Of a stretch of 64,000 nt of DNA, positions 54,317 to 63,777 are shown in pieces (the stretch's first letter is position 1; each line of letters opens with the position of its first letter). The position numbers were made by a program, and so were the translations under genes. The DNA comes from an uncultured Clostridium sp. Its GTDB lineage: Bacteria; Bacillota; Clostridia; TANB77; CAG-508. Where the stretch lies: positions 186,001 through 250,000 of the forward strand of contig CANSPP010000002.1 in NCBI GenBank assembly GCA_947648905.1, in the 5' to 3' direction. Below the pieces are notes generated by a model. That model was not told the origin of the DNA. It searched no databases and worked only from the letters and a program-made list of their open reading frames with translations.

Positions 54317-54703
54317 TTATTCCAACAATGGAGTTGGTAATCTATCATTATATATTGTTACAAAATTTTTATAATTTTTGTTTTTTCCAATCGAATATCC
54401 ACACTTTTCATAAACATCCACATATTTATTTGTTACAACACTAAATTTTATTACATTACTTTTTGCTATTTTTTTTAATATCTTTTCTAAATATTCTTCT
54501 TTTATTGTATAAATATTTTTTATCACATCATTACTAACAGATACAAATGCTTTTATTTTATTTTCTTCTATAAGCATATACCATACTTTATCATCGTCGT
54601 CATAAATTCTATCATTTATTTGTTTTTCTATTAGTCTTGATCCAAAAAATCTTCCCATATATTGATAAAATTTTTCATCTTTATTTGTCATTTTTACTAT
54701 CAT
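54317..54703 (-). CDS. Small GNAT-like protein in the ibr locus
   Basis: The protein has 128 aa; the ATG at 54703 follows AGAGG (the frame is open to 54727). The order beta-strands then VVTNKYVDVYEKCGY suggests a reduced GNAT acetyltransferase fold. It overlaps the end of the ibrA-like gene by 23 nt, so it belongs to that operon. The assignment is weak. Confidence 0.6.
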   Translation of the reverse strand: MIVKMTNKDEKFYQYMGRFFGSRLIEKQINDRIYDDDDKVWYMLIEENKIKAFVSVSNDVIKNIYTIKEEYLEKILKKIAKSNVIKFSVVTNKYVDVYEKCGYSIGKNKNYKNFVTIYNDRLPTPLLE

Positions 54704-56008
54704 ATTTATTACCTCTTTTCTGTGCATTTTCTTGTATTATTTTTTGCAAAGTTTTATCATCTGTTTTTGTTGAATAATTTAATAAGTTGTCCCATTTATG
54801 TATAAGTCTTTCTAATTCTTTATCATCATTTTTAGTTTGTGTAAATGATAACCTCCTTAAATAAAAATCATTTTTCTCTACAGCTCTTGCAATTCTACGC
54901 CACGAAATTACCTTTTTCTGACTTTCTAACTTTTTATCTGCTGTATCTGGAATATCTTCTAATTTTATTCCTAATTTAACCTCATGCCAAAGCATAAATT
55001 TCTTAATTTTTCTATAATAATGAAACATTAAGTCTTTATTATATATACCTATACTTTCTAACAAAAATACGGTATATTCTTGCCATGTCATAAATTCTGG
55101 TTTACAAGATTTTATATTTCCTAGCGCTGTTGTTTTACAATATATATTTCCAAAGTTGACACCGGTTTACTCTATTTAATACTTTTGACCAAGTTTCATA
55201 TTCTAAAGCTTTAAATTGATCTAGTCCATTTTTTTGGTCATCTCCATATGGTTGGCAAAGTCTTTGTTCATAAATAGTTAGTCCATTTTTGTACATTAAT
55301 TCATATATATAATTAAATTTCAAGTCTAGTTGACTTACTGCACCCCAAATATCTTCTGCTGTCCAGTCATAAATTGGATAAAAATTATATACATCGAAAC
55401 ACTTTTGATGTGATTTTAATTGTGTTGTCCAATTATAATCTTTAAATGTAAATTTTCTGTCTTGAAATGCTATAGTTCTAAACCTGTTTAAACTTTCGTC
55501 TGTTCTTATTCCTATACCACAAGCTACCTTTTGATTGTATTTTTGTTGATACCATTGTGCAAATTGTACTGTAAATTCTTCGAACTCTTCTCCTTTTTTA
55601 AACCACGGGAATGGGCAGTTTTTTATATTTATGCAATCTTTGGGCATATCCCTTACCCATAGATGTTTACTTTCTTCTTCCCAGCATATCCATTTAGGTT
55701 GCAATACTGATACCGCGTTTCTAAGTGCTATTGGTAATGCTATATGATAAAAATCTCTTATTTGAGATAATTCTTTTAATTCTTCAACGTGTTCTATAGT
55801 GTGCTTATATTGTGCTTCTAAATCAATATATAACACATCAAATTTTTTATTCATCCTTTTTGCTACTTTGTTTGCTAATTGAACCATTACTGAGCTGTCT
55901 TTTCCTCCGGCTTACGCTAAAATATATATTTTCAAAGTTTTCAAACATTATTTCTAATCTTTCTATTGCTGCTTCAAGTACATTTTTTTCTAGATATTTT
56001 TTTGCCAT
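54681..56008 (-). CDS. IbrA-like PAPS reductase/DUF3440 protein, two CGG shift sites
   Basis: Restored length is 441 aa from ATG at 56008. In-frame CGG codons at 55907-55909 and 55160-55162 split it into three zero-frame pieces. Skipping one C each restores the PP-loop (YFSVSGGKDSSVMVQLANK) and NRVNGVNFGNIYCKTTAL, the link into the C-terminal DUF3440 domain (MTWQEYTVFLLESIG). 1328 nt minus 2 is exactly 442 codons. The family resembles phosphoadenosine phosphosulfate reductases but its members are thought to act as regulators with IbrB. It forms an operon with the GNAT-like and IbrB-like genes. Confidence 0.86.
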
Positions 56009-56095
56009 TCATTGTTCCTCTCTTCTTTCCAAATGATACCATTTTTAAAAAATTTTGTAAAGTATGTTAAAAAACTTTAATTACAAGAAATAAAA

Positions 56096-56136
56096 ATACC
56101 AATTAACAATTTAATTAAAACGTTAATTGGTATCTT
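56096..56136 (-). terminator. Terminator after the 148-aa membrane protein
   Basis: ATACCAATTAAC and GTTAATTGGTAT form a perfect stem, followed by TTTTTATTT on the minus strand. Confidence 0.8.
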
Positions 56137-56142
56137 GTGTAA

Positions 56143-56589
56143 TCACTTATATTCAAAGCTTTTATCAATATACATTCGTACAAATACTACTGGATTATCA
56201 AATTTTAATTTAGAATAAATGTTTTTCTCGTAGTCTGTTAATATCACAATTACATTGTCTTCTTCGTCTAACTTAGCTCTATATATCACTCCATACCGCT
56301 CATATCGTTTCATATCTTTATCTATAGGATGAATTACTGAGAAGTTGTTCTTCGTTAAATGTTTCTTTATTTCTTCTAACGCTCTTTCCTTCGTTCTAAG
56401 AATTTTTTCTTCTTGTTGTTTCTTTGTTAGAACAAACATTAAACATATCCATATGATGTATAACGGCGATGATATTAAGGCTAGCTTAATATCGTTATTT
56501 ATAGCTGTGCTAATTGCAAATACTGATACTATAATTGTATACGTGAAGAATATTCTTGTAAGTTTTTGTGCTGTAATTTGTTTTATCAT
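56143..56589 (-). CDS. Small membrane protein with the only intact in-frame CGG
   Basis: The protein has 148 aa with two membrane segments (about 11-28 and 34-52) and a cytosolic C-terminus (KKHLTKNNFSVIHPIDKDMK followed by YGVIYRAKLDEEDN). Codon 98 (56298-56296) is CGG in an otherwise open frame; a shift there would stop the protein three codons later (GMEstop). This is the one counter-example to the CGG pattern in the window. AAGGAAGG precedes the ATG. Function unknown. Confidence 0.7.
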   Translation of the reverse strand: MIKQITAQKLTRIFFTYTIIVSVFAISTAINNDIKLALISSPLYIIWICLMFVLTKKQQEEKILRTKERALEEIKKHLTKNNFSVIHPIDKDMKRYERYGVIYRAKLDEEDNVIVILTDYEKNIYSKLKFDNPVVFVRMYIDKSFEYK

Positions 56590-56750
56590 ATTCTTTCCTT
56601 CCTTACTTTGCTTTGTGATTACATTGTTGATTATGAAGCTTATTTAAGTTTTCATATGCTTACCTCCAAAGTTCTCAACTTTATGTTCACTATTATAACA
56701 TAATAATATTAAAATTTCAATAGTTCTTTGTGTCAATTATTCAAATAAAA

Positions 56751-56774
56751 CATATAATAATAGCAAAGGAGGAA
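56751..56774 (+). promoter_or_regulatory. Sporulation-type promoter -10 and RBS of cotJA
   Basis: CATATAAT at 56751-56758 resembles the sigma-E -10 (CATACAAT), as expected for cotJ. AAAGGAGGAAG (56764-56774) is the RBS of the ATG at 56780. Confidence 0.55.
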
Positions 56775-56779
56775 GAAAA

Positions 56780-57151
56780 ATGTTTAGAAATTGTAACAAA
56801 TGTAGTTGTATGAACAACAGCTATCAAGAAAATAACAATAATTCATGTGATATGGAAAATGATATGATGGAAACTAGCTGTCAAAATGTTGCTTCATATA
56901 GCCAATATGAAGATGGTTGTAGTTGCGGATTTGACGAAGAATTAAATTTATTTCCAGAAAATCCAATGTTAGCTCAAAGTTATGTACCAATTCAATATAT
57001 GGATAAAACTTTTAAGCCATGTGTGGGATTAAAAATGGGAACAATATTCCCAGAACTAGTTAGCCCTTATGTTCCTTGCCAATCTATGGAAGAAATTAAC
57101 TTTATAAGGGAAATGAATACTATTGGAAAGGGGTGTAACAAATGCAAGTAG
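56780..57151 (+). CDS. cotJA: Spore coat protein CotJA
   Basis: The protein has 123 aa. The first 50 residues are rich in Asn, Cys and Ser; the C-terminal part (QSYVPIQYMDKTFKPCVGLK, then FPELVSPYVPCQSMEEINF) is the CotJA family core. It is longer at the N-terminus than the Bacillus protein. It heads the cotJABC operon and overlaps cotJB by 10 nt. Confidence 0.88.
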   Translation: MFRNCNKCSCMNNSYQENNNNSCDMENDMMETSCQNVASYSQYEDGCSCGFDEELNLFPENPMLAQSYVPIQYMDKTFKPCVGLKMGTIFPELVSPYVPCQSMEEINFIREMNTIGKGCNKCK

Positions 57152-57471
57152 AAGAAAATAGAAATTGTAATTGTACTATGGAAGTTAATAATATGGACTG
57201 TGAACCAGTAAATACTGTTGACTGTGATTTAAGAAGAGAAATGATGTGTGAAATTCAAAGTTTGGAATTTGCTATTAATGAACTTGCTCTTTATTTAGAT
57301 ACACACCCAGAAGATGAAAGAGCTCTTTGCTTGCATAGAAAATATGCTAAGAGAGCAAAAGATTTAAAAGATAAATATCAAAGGGTATATGGACCACTTA
57401 CAATTAATTACCCTTGCAATAAGTGGAGATGGTTAGAAGAACCATGGCCATGGGAAAGGGGGAATTTCTAA
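57142..57471 (+). CDS. cotJB: Spore coat protein CotJB
   Basis: The protein has 109 aa. The core (MMCEIQSLEFAINELALYLD, then HRKYAKRAKDLKDKYQRVYG, ending KWRWLEEPWPWE) is typical of CotJB; the N-terminus has an additional Cys-rich stretch. The stop overlaps the cotJC start (TAATG). Confidence 0.9.
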   Translation: MQVEENRNCNCTMEVNNMDCEPVNTVDCDLRREMMCEIQSLEFAINELALYLDTHPEDERALCLHRKYAKRAKDLKDKYQRVYGPLTINYPCNKWRWLEEPWPWERGNF

Positions 57472-58100
57472 TGTGGACTTATAATAAACATTTACAATAT
57501 CCAATTAATATAAAATGTCCAGATCCAAAATTAGCAAAAGTAATAATATCACAATATGGTGGACCTGACGGAGAGCTTGCTGCTTCTCTTCGTTATTTAT
57601 CTCAAAGATTTGGTATGCCAGACCAAAAAGCAAAAGCAATCTTAAACGATATAGGCACAGAGGAGCTAGCTCACTTGGAAATGGTAGGAACAATAGTTCA
57701 CCAATTAACAGATGGAGCTTCAATTGAGGAAATTGAAAAAGCAGGATTAGGTCCTTACTATACAGACCATGGAGTTGATGTATATCCACAATCTGCTGCT
57801 GGAATGCCATTCACAGCTGCATATATAGCTTGTAAAGGTGACCCAATAGCAAACCTTCAAGAAGATTTAGCTGCTGAGCAAAAAGCAAGAGCAACATATG
57901 AAAAATTAATTGATTTATGTCGTGATAACCCTGAAGTACTAGACCCTCTTAGATATCTAAGAGAAAGAGAAGTAGTTCACTTCCAAAGATTTGGAGAAGC
58001 TTTAAGAGGTGTTCAAGATAAGTTAGCAGAAAAAAAACATTTTATGAATTATTCAATGCCAAATAATATGAATGCTAATAACGGTTGTAACTGTAATTAA
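57471..58100 (+). CDS. cotJC: Spore coat manganese catalase CotJC
   Basis: The protein has 209 aa; the ATG at 57471 overlaps the cotJB stop. It is a ferritin-like Mn-catalase with metal ligands in GTEELAHLEMVGT and REREVVHFQRFGE. The C-terminus ends NNGCNCN, a short Cys/Asn tail. It protects the spore from peroxide. Confidence 0.93.
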   Translation: MWTYNKHLQYPINIKCPDPKLAKVIISQYGGPDGELAASLRYLSQRFGMPDQKAKAILNDIGTEELAHLEMVGTIVHQLTDGASIEEIEKAGLGPYYTDHGVDVYPQSAAGMPFTAAYIACKGDPIANLQEDLAAEQKARATYEKLIDLCRDNPEVLDPLRYLREREVVHFQRFGEALRGVQDKLAEKKHFMNYSMPNNMNANNGCNCN

Positions 58101-58102
58101 TG

Positions 58103-58147
58103 TAAAAAAGCAAGAAACTATCATTTAAGATAGCATCTTGCTTTTCT
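58103..58147. terminator. Bidirectional terminator between cotJC and HdeD-like gene
   Basis: AAAAGCAAGA and TCTTGCTTTT form a 10-bp stem with an inner CTATC/GATAG stem; T-runs are present on both sides. Confidence 0.85.
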
Positions 58148-58156
58148 TTGTTATAA

Positions 58157-58690
58157 TTACTCTAAATAATCATCAACTTTCTTAATAAATATTACATTTT
58201 CTATAACATCTATAATACCATAAATAACAACTGCAACACCAACTGTTTGTATAATAACGCCATCATTTACTAAAACATAAATACCAGCAATTATCATAGC
58301 AATTGATAAAATCAACGTTGTAAGCCATATTCTTGATTTATAATCTTTCCAAACTATTGTTGTTTGTAAATTTATAATTCCACTATAAATTATCCAAAGT
58401 CCAATTATTACTCTAAATATTGAGATTATTGATTCTGCACAAATCATAATAACTATTCCTGCTATAACTAACACTATTGCCATTGCCAATAGATAATTAT
58501 CTTGTTTTCCATTTGATAAATAATCAATGAATTTTAATACTCCCATTCCTATAACAATAAATCCTAAAATTATTGCTATTGCTGCTGTTATTATCTCTGG
58601 ATTTGCAATTAACATAACTCCTAGTAGTATGAATACTAGTGATACTACTATGTCTGTCCAACTTGATTTCTTCAAAAATTTTTTCCACAT
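58157..58690 (-). CDS. HdeD/DUF308 family membrane protein
   Basis: The protein has 177 aa with six membrane segments in three repeated pairs (SLVFILLGVMLIANPEIITA, AIVLVIAGIVIMICAESIIS, ILSIAMIIAGIYVLVND), the pattern of the HdeD/DUF308 family. Role unclear; possibly stress or spore envelope related. It converges with cotJC. Confidence 0.88.
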   Translation of the reverse strand: MWKKFLKKSSWTDIVVSLVFILLGVMLIANPEIITAAIAIILGFIVIGMGVLKFIDYLSNGKQDNYLLAMAIVLVIAGIVIMICAESIISIFRVIIGLWIIYSGIINLQTTIVWKDYKSRIWLTTLILSIAMIIAGIYVLVNDGVIIQTVGVAVVIYGIIDVIENVIFIKKVDDYLE

Positions 58691-58767
58691 ATTTTTTCCC
58701 TCCTAATTTCCCCTTTCATAAATTTTATACCTTTTTTATGCTTTTGTAAAGTCTATAAACGGAAAAA

Positions 58768-58796
58768 AAGAATTCTGTTTTAGAACTCTTTTTTAC
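58768..58796 (-). terminator. Terminator after rpmF
   Basis: AAAGAGTTCT and AGAATTCTTT form a stem with one mismatch, followed by a run of T on the minus strand, just past the rpmF stop. Confidence 0.7.
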
Positions 58797-58801
58797 TTTG
58801 A

Positions 58802-58993
58802 TTATGCATTTTCTTTTTCTTTTTTTGCAACTACTTCTTTTCCGTCATAGTAACCACAGTTTTTACAAACTCTGTGTGGTAATACTGGTTCATGACAATG
58901 TGGGCAGCTTGCTAATGTTGGATTTTCTTTTTTCCATGTTGATCTTTTTGAATGTGTTCTTGCTTTTGACCATCTTCTTTTTGGTTGTGCCAT
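58802..58993 (-). CDS. rpmF: Ribosomal protein bL32
   Basis: The protein has 63 aa. The N-terminus AQPKRRWSKARTHSKRSTWK and four Cys (CPHCHEP, CKNCGYY) identify the zinc-binding C+ form of bL32. It is preceded by AAGGGGGGAAT. No DUF177/YceD gene is found upstream. Confidence 0.95.
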   Translation of the reverse strand: MAQPKRRWSKARTHSKRSTWKKENPTLASCPHCHEPVLPHRVCKNCGYYDGKEVVAKKEKENA

Positions 58994-59124
58994 TCTAATT
59001 CCCCCCTTGTTTAAAGATATATGTATATATCTGTTTCATTTTTATCTAATTTATTTTTGACGTGTTTTTTGTCACTATAAAATTATACAAGTAATTTCCT
59101 TTTTTGTCAATACTTTGATGATGT

Positions 59125-59667
59125 TTATTCGCAATATTTTTTATAAATCGCTCTTACGTTTGATTTTGTTAAGGTTGCATCTACTCCATCTTTTGCTACT
59201 TGTGTTAGTATTTCTTCTATAAAATTTGAAATCTTTTCATTAATTTTTGTTTTTCCTTTTTCACGTGTAAGGAAATATTCTAGTTCATATTCCCTTGTGA
59301 AGTTTTTACCTTCATATATCATTCCTGCTGCTATTTTGTCACATATCATTTCTGCTGCATAAGGGTATGGTATTATTGGTGTTTTTTCTGGTGCTCTATC
59401 GTCTTGCCAATATTCAGGATGGTGTTTGTTTCTTCCTTTATGATGTAACCAAGCTTTTGAGTACCCATTTGCTTTTTTTGCTTCAGTAATAGGTGAATGC
59501 GTTCCGACATAATATTTACAACCTTCCCAAAATTCTGTTGGTGAGTATTTTGATAGGTCATGTACAAATCCTCTCCATGGTTCTCCTACTTTACAACATA
59601 ATTTAAATACTACCCATCTATGATGGCTTATTAAAATAAAGTGTTTTACTATGTTTTTTAAACGCAT
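59125..59667 (-). CDS. DUF5662 family protein
   Basis: The protein has 180 aa. The family motif includes LISHHRWVVFKLC, FVHDLSKYSPTEFWEGCKYY, HHKGRNKHHPEYWQDD and PYPYAAEMICDKIAA, with several conserved His/Asp that suggest a metal site. Function unknown. It directly follows mutS in the same direction (15 bp gap), so is probably co-transcribed. Confidence 0.88.
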   Translation of the reverse strand: MRLKNIVKHFILISHHRWVVFKLCCKVGEPWRGFVHDLSKYSPTEFWEGCKYYVGTHSPITEAKKANGYSKAWLHHKGRNKHHPEYWQDDRAPEKTPIIPYPYAAEMICDKIAAGMIYEGKNFTREYELEYFLTREKGKTKINEKISNFIEEILTQVAKDGVDATLTKSNVRAIYKKYCE

Positions 59668-59682
59668 TTATATCTCCCTTTC

Positions 59683-62307
59683 TTATTTCATTTTTTCTTT
59701 TATTTTTACCAAAGTATTTAGTGCGTCAATTGGTGTTAATTCATTTAGATTTATTTTGTCGATTTCGTGAGCTATTTCTGCTAACTTATAATTGTACATA
59801 TCGAATTGACCTTCTACCTGTTTTTTATCTTGTTTTTCTTGTTTTTTACCTGTTAAGATATTCTTTCTTTCTAAAGAACGTAATATTTCGTTTGCTTTAG
59901 TTGTTACTGCTTTTGGCACTCCTGCAAGCCTTGCTACGTGAATTCCATAGCTTTCATCTGTTCCGCCTCTTACTATCTTTCTTAAAAAGATTATATCTTC
60001 GCCTTTTTCTTTAACAGCAATAGAATAATTTTTTATTCCATCTAACTTATCTTCTAGTTCTGTTAATTCGTGATAGTGTGTAGCAAATAATGTTTTAGCT
60101 CCACATTTTTCTTTGTCTCCAATGTATTCTGCTACTGCCCAGGCAATTGATAGTCCATCATATGTTGATGTTCCTCTTCCTATTTCGTCTAGAATTACTA
60201 AGCTGTTGCTTGTTGCTTCTTTTAGGATTGTTGCTACTTCCATCATTTCTACCATAAATGTACTTTGTCCCATACTTAAGTCATCTGATGCTCCAACTCT
60301 TGTGAAGATTTTATCAACTACTCCAATTTGAGCAGATTCTGCTGGTACAAAGCTTCCACATTGTGCCATTAGTGTAATTAGTGCTACTTGTCTCATATAT
60401 GTAGATTTACCTGCCATATTTGGGCCTGTTATTATTGATAATCTGTTGTCATCTTTGTCAAGATATGTATCGTTTTCTACAAAGCCGCCTGTTCCTAATA
60501 TTTTTTCTATTACTGGATGTCTTCCGTTTTTTATATCTATTACTCCTGTTGTGTCTACTTTTGGCATACAATAATTCATATCTTCTGCTACTTGTGCAAA
60601 TGAAGCAATTACGTCTAAGCTTGATATTACTTCACTTGTTGTTTGAAGTCTTCTAACATTTTTTGCAATTAATTCTCTTATTTCCACAAAAGCATTGTAT
60701 TCAAGATTTACAACTTTTTCTTCTGCTCCTAATATTTGATTTTCTAGATTTTTTAGTTCTTCTGTTATATATCTTTCTGCATTTGCTAATGTTTGTTTTC
60801 TTATAAATCTTTCTGGCACTTGATTTAAATATGATTTTGTTACTTCTAAATAGTATCCAAATACTTTATTAAATCCAATTTTTAAGTTTTTAATTCCTGT
60901 TTTTTCTTTTTCTTCTGCTTCTAATTGAACTAACCAAGTTTTTCCTTCTGTTTGAGCTGTTTTTAGTTTGTCTATTTCTTCATCATATCCAAGTTTTATA
61001 ATTCCACCATCTTTTATTGTCATTGGTGGGTCTTCAACTATTGCTTTCTCAATTATTTCATATATATCTTGTAATTCATCTAATTTTTCATATAGCTCTT
61101 TTAGAAGCGGAGATTTACAATTTGCTAGAATTTGTTTTACTGCAGGTAACTTATATAAAGAATTTTTTAATGTTATCATATCTCTTGCATTTGCATTTCC
61201 ATAAGCCATTTTTCCAGCTAATCTTTCAATGTCATATACTTTCTTTAAGTTTTCTATTATTTCTCCTCTTAGCATAATGTCATCTTTTAGCTCTTTTACT
61301 GCATCTAATCTTTTATTTATTTCTACAACATCTATTAGTGGGTCACTTAGCCATCTTCTTAGAAGTCTTCCTCCCATTGATGTTGCTGTTTTATCTAACA
61401 CCCACAAAAGTGTTCCTTTTTTTGACTTGTCCCTCATTTTTTCTGTTATTTCTAGATTTCTTCTTGCGTTTATATCTAAAGCCATATATTTTGAAATATT
61501 ATATAATGTAATTTTGTTTATATGGTCCAAACTTGTTTTTTGCGTTTGCTCTAAATATTCTATTAAGCTGTTCATTGCGCTTACTGCAAATGGTTTTTCT
61601 TCTAAATTTTCAATTTTTCTTCCATTTGTGTCTACAATATTAAATCTTAAATTTAAGTTATTTAGTTCATTTGTAAAGAATTTATCATTAAATCTAGTTA
61701 CATATATATTTTCAAATCTTTCTTTGATTTTACTCATCTCTTCTTGGCAATCTGCCATCATAGAGTTTACTACTAATTCTGATGGTGTGTATCTTGCTAT
61801 TTCATCTAATAAAGAAGGAAAATTGTAACTATCTTTTATTTCTGCTGAATAAAACTCCCCTGTTGATATATCACATATTCCTAATCCAAAATATATTCCA
61901 CTTTTAAATATTGACATTATGTAGTTGTTTTTTCTTTCCTCTAACATATTACTGTCTACTAATGTTCCTGGTGTTACTACTCTTATAACTCCTCTTTTTA
62001 CAATTCCTTTTGTTGTCTTAGGGTCTTCTAGTTGTTCGCATATTGCAACTTTATATCCTTTTGCAATTAATCTAGACACATATATTTCTGCAGCGTGATG
62101 TGGTACTCCACACATTGGAGCTCTTTCTTCTTGTCCACAAACTTTTCCTGTTAAGGTAAGTTCTAGCTCTCTTGATGCTGTTATTGCATCGTCAAAGAAC
62201 ATTTCGTAAAAATCGCCTAAACGATAAAATAGTATGCAGTCTTTGTATTCTTCTTTTGTCTCAAGATATTTTTGCATCATTGGTGAATATTCTGATTTTT
62301 CTGCCAT
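59683..62307 (-). CDS. mutS: DNA mismatch repair protein MutS
   Basis: The protein has 874 aa, full length. The mismatch-binding motif YRLGDFYEMFFDDA lies at about residues 24-37, Walker A is TGPNMAGKSTYMRQ and Walker B is LVILDEIGRGTST. Its ATG follows the miaB stop directly (TAAATG). No mutL follows; DUF5662 comes next. Confidence 0.96.
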   Translation of the reverse strand: MAEKSEYSPMMQKYLETKEEYKDCILFYRLGDFYEMFFDDAITASRELELTLTGKVCGQEERAPMCGVPHHAAEIYVSRLIAKGYKVAICEQLEDPKTTKGIVKRGVIRVVTPGTLVDSNMLEERKNNYIMSIFKSGIYFGLGICDISTGEFYSAEIKDSYNFPSLLDEIARYTPSELVVNSMMADCQEEMSKIKERFENIYVTRFNDKFFTNELNNLNLRFNIVDTNGRKIENLEEKPFAVSAMNSLIEYLEQTQKTSLDHINKITLYNISKYMALDINARRNLEITEKMRDKSKKGTLLWVLDKTATSMGGRLLRRWLSDPLIDVVEINKRLDAVKELKDDIMLRGEIIENLKKVYDIERLAGKMAYGNANARDMITLKNSLYKLPAVKQILANCKSPLLKELYEKLDELQDIYEIIEKAIVEDPPMTIKDGGIIKLGYDEEIDKLKTAQTEGKTWLVQLEAEEKEKTGIKNLKIGFNKVFGYYLEVTKSYLNQVPERFIRKQTLANAERYITEELKNLENQILGAEEKVVNLEYNAFVEIRELIAKNVRRLQTTSEVISSLDVIASFAQVAEDMNYCMPKVDTTGVIDIKNGRHPVIEKILGTGGFVENDTYLDKDDNRLSIITGPNMAGKSTYMRQVALITLMAQCGSFVPAESAQIGVVDKIFTRVGASDDLSMGQSTFMVEMMEVATILKEATSNSLVILDEIGRGTSTYDGLSIAWAVAEYIGDKEKCGAKTLFATHYHELTELEDKLDGIKNYSIAVKEKGEDIIFLRKIVRGGTDESYGIHVARLAGVPKAVTTKANEILRSLERKNILTGKKQEKQDKKQVEGQFDMYNYKLAEIAHEIDKINLNELTPIDALNTLVKIKEKMK

Positions 62308-63720
62308 TTATCTTTCTCCTTTCAAATACCACATATGTTCTGATACAATTTTTAAATCTATTATTTGGTCCTTTAAGTTTTTATCTCCTTCAAATATAAC
62401 TACTTTATTGCTATCAGTTCTACCTGTAAGCATCTTTTCATTATTTTTGCTTTCTCCTTCTACTAGTACCTTTTGTACTGTTCCTATATACTTTTGATTA
62501 TTTTCTTCAATTTGGCTTTCCACTAAAGCTTTTAACCTATCAAATCTTTTATGTTTGATATCTTCTGGAACTTGATTTTCCATTCTATCCCCTGGTGTTC
62601 CTACTCTTCTCGAATATATGAACATATATACTTGCTCAAATTTTACTTTTCTTACAACATCTAATGTATCTTCAAACTCTTCGTCTGTTTCTCCTGGGAA
62701 CCCTACTATTATATCTGTTGATAATGTTAGGTTTGGAATTTCTTTTTTCATTTTTTCTACTAATTCTAAGTATTGCTCTTTTGTGTATTTTCTGTTCATT
62801 TCTTTTAAAACTTTTGTATTTCCTGATTGAAGCGGTAAATGTACTAACTTGCACACTTTTTCACAATCTTTTATTGCTTGTATTACATCATCTGTAAAAT
62901 CCTTTGGATGTGGTGATACAAACCTTATTCTCTCAATTCCATCAATTTTGTTAATCGCTCTTAGCAAAGTTGCAAATGAATTTACACCTTCATACTCTTC
63001 AAACTCTATCCCTTTTTCTCTTTCAACTCTTAAATATGAATTTACATTTTGCCCAAGCAATGTTATCTCTTTATATCCTTGTTTTGCTAAATCTCTTACT
63101 TCATTTATAATATCTTTAGGAGCTCTACTTCTCTCTCTTCCACGTACATAAGGTACAATGCAATATGTACAGAAGTTATTGCATCCATTCATTATAGTTA
63201 CAGATGCTTTTATATTGCTATTTCTTTTAATTGGTAAACCTTCATATATTTTACCATCTATATCTATAATATCTTCCAATTTTCTTTTCTCTTCTATTGA
63301 TTTATATAAATCCTCTGGAAACTTGTGTAGAGTATGTGTTCCAAATAAAATATCTACAAAAGGATAACTTTCTTTTATTTTATCTGTAATGTGCTTCTCT
63401 TGCATCATACAGCCACCTATTGCAATTATTAATCCTCTATCTTCCTTTATTCTTTTTAACTCACCTAGTTTTCCAAATAACTTATCCTCTGCGTTTTCCC
63501 TTACACAACAAGTATTAAACAATGCTAAATCTGCTTCTTTTTGATTCTCAGTTCTTGTATATCCCATTTCCTCTAGCATACCACACAACTTCTCTGAATC
63601 ATTTTCGTTTAGCTGACATCCCATTGTTAATATTGTATATTTTGGATTTTTATTATTATTTATTTCTCTTACTTTCTCTATAAATTGTTCTTGTATTTCT
63701 ATTTCGTTTGTCTCGTTCAT
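62308..63720 (-). CDS. miaB: tRNA-2-methylthio-N6-dimethylallyladenosine synthase MiaB
   Basis: The protein has 470 aa. The UPF0004 domain has Cys in TMGCQLNEND, NTCCVREN and IGGCMMQE; the radical SAM cluster is CNNFCTYCIVPYVRGRERSR; a C-terminal TRAM domain is present. It adds a methylthio group to i6A37 in tRNAs reading UNN codons. RBS GGGAGG. It is intact in the zero frame and overlaps nothing. Confidence 0.95.
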   Translation of the reverse strand: MNETNEIEIQEQFIEKVREINNNKNPKYTILTMGCQLNENDSEKLCGMLEEMGYTRTENQKEADLALFNTCCVRENAEDKLFGKLGELKRIKEDRGLIIAIGGCMMQEKHITDKIKESYPFVDILFGTHTLHKFPEDLYKSIEEKRKLEDIIDIDGKIYEGLPIKRNSNIKASVTIMNGCNNFCTYCIVPYVRGRERSRAPKDIINEVRDLAKQGYKEITLLGQNVNSYLRVEREKGIEFEEYEGVNSFATLLRAINKIDGIERIRFVSPHPKDFTDDVIQAIKDCEKVCKLVHLPLQSGNTKVLKEMNRKYTKEQYLELVEKMKKEIPNLTLSTDIIVGFPGETDEEFEDTLDVVRKVKFEQVYMFIYSRRVGTPGDRMENQVPEDIKHKRFDRLKALVESQIEENNQKYIGTVQKVLVEGESKNNEKMLTGRTDSNKVVIFEGDKNLKDQIIDLKIVSEHMWYLKGER

Positions 63721-63777
63721 CTTTACCTCCCGTTAGCTATGCCTATTTTATTACATTTTGTCGATTTTTGCAAGTAC

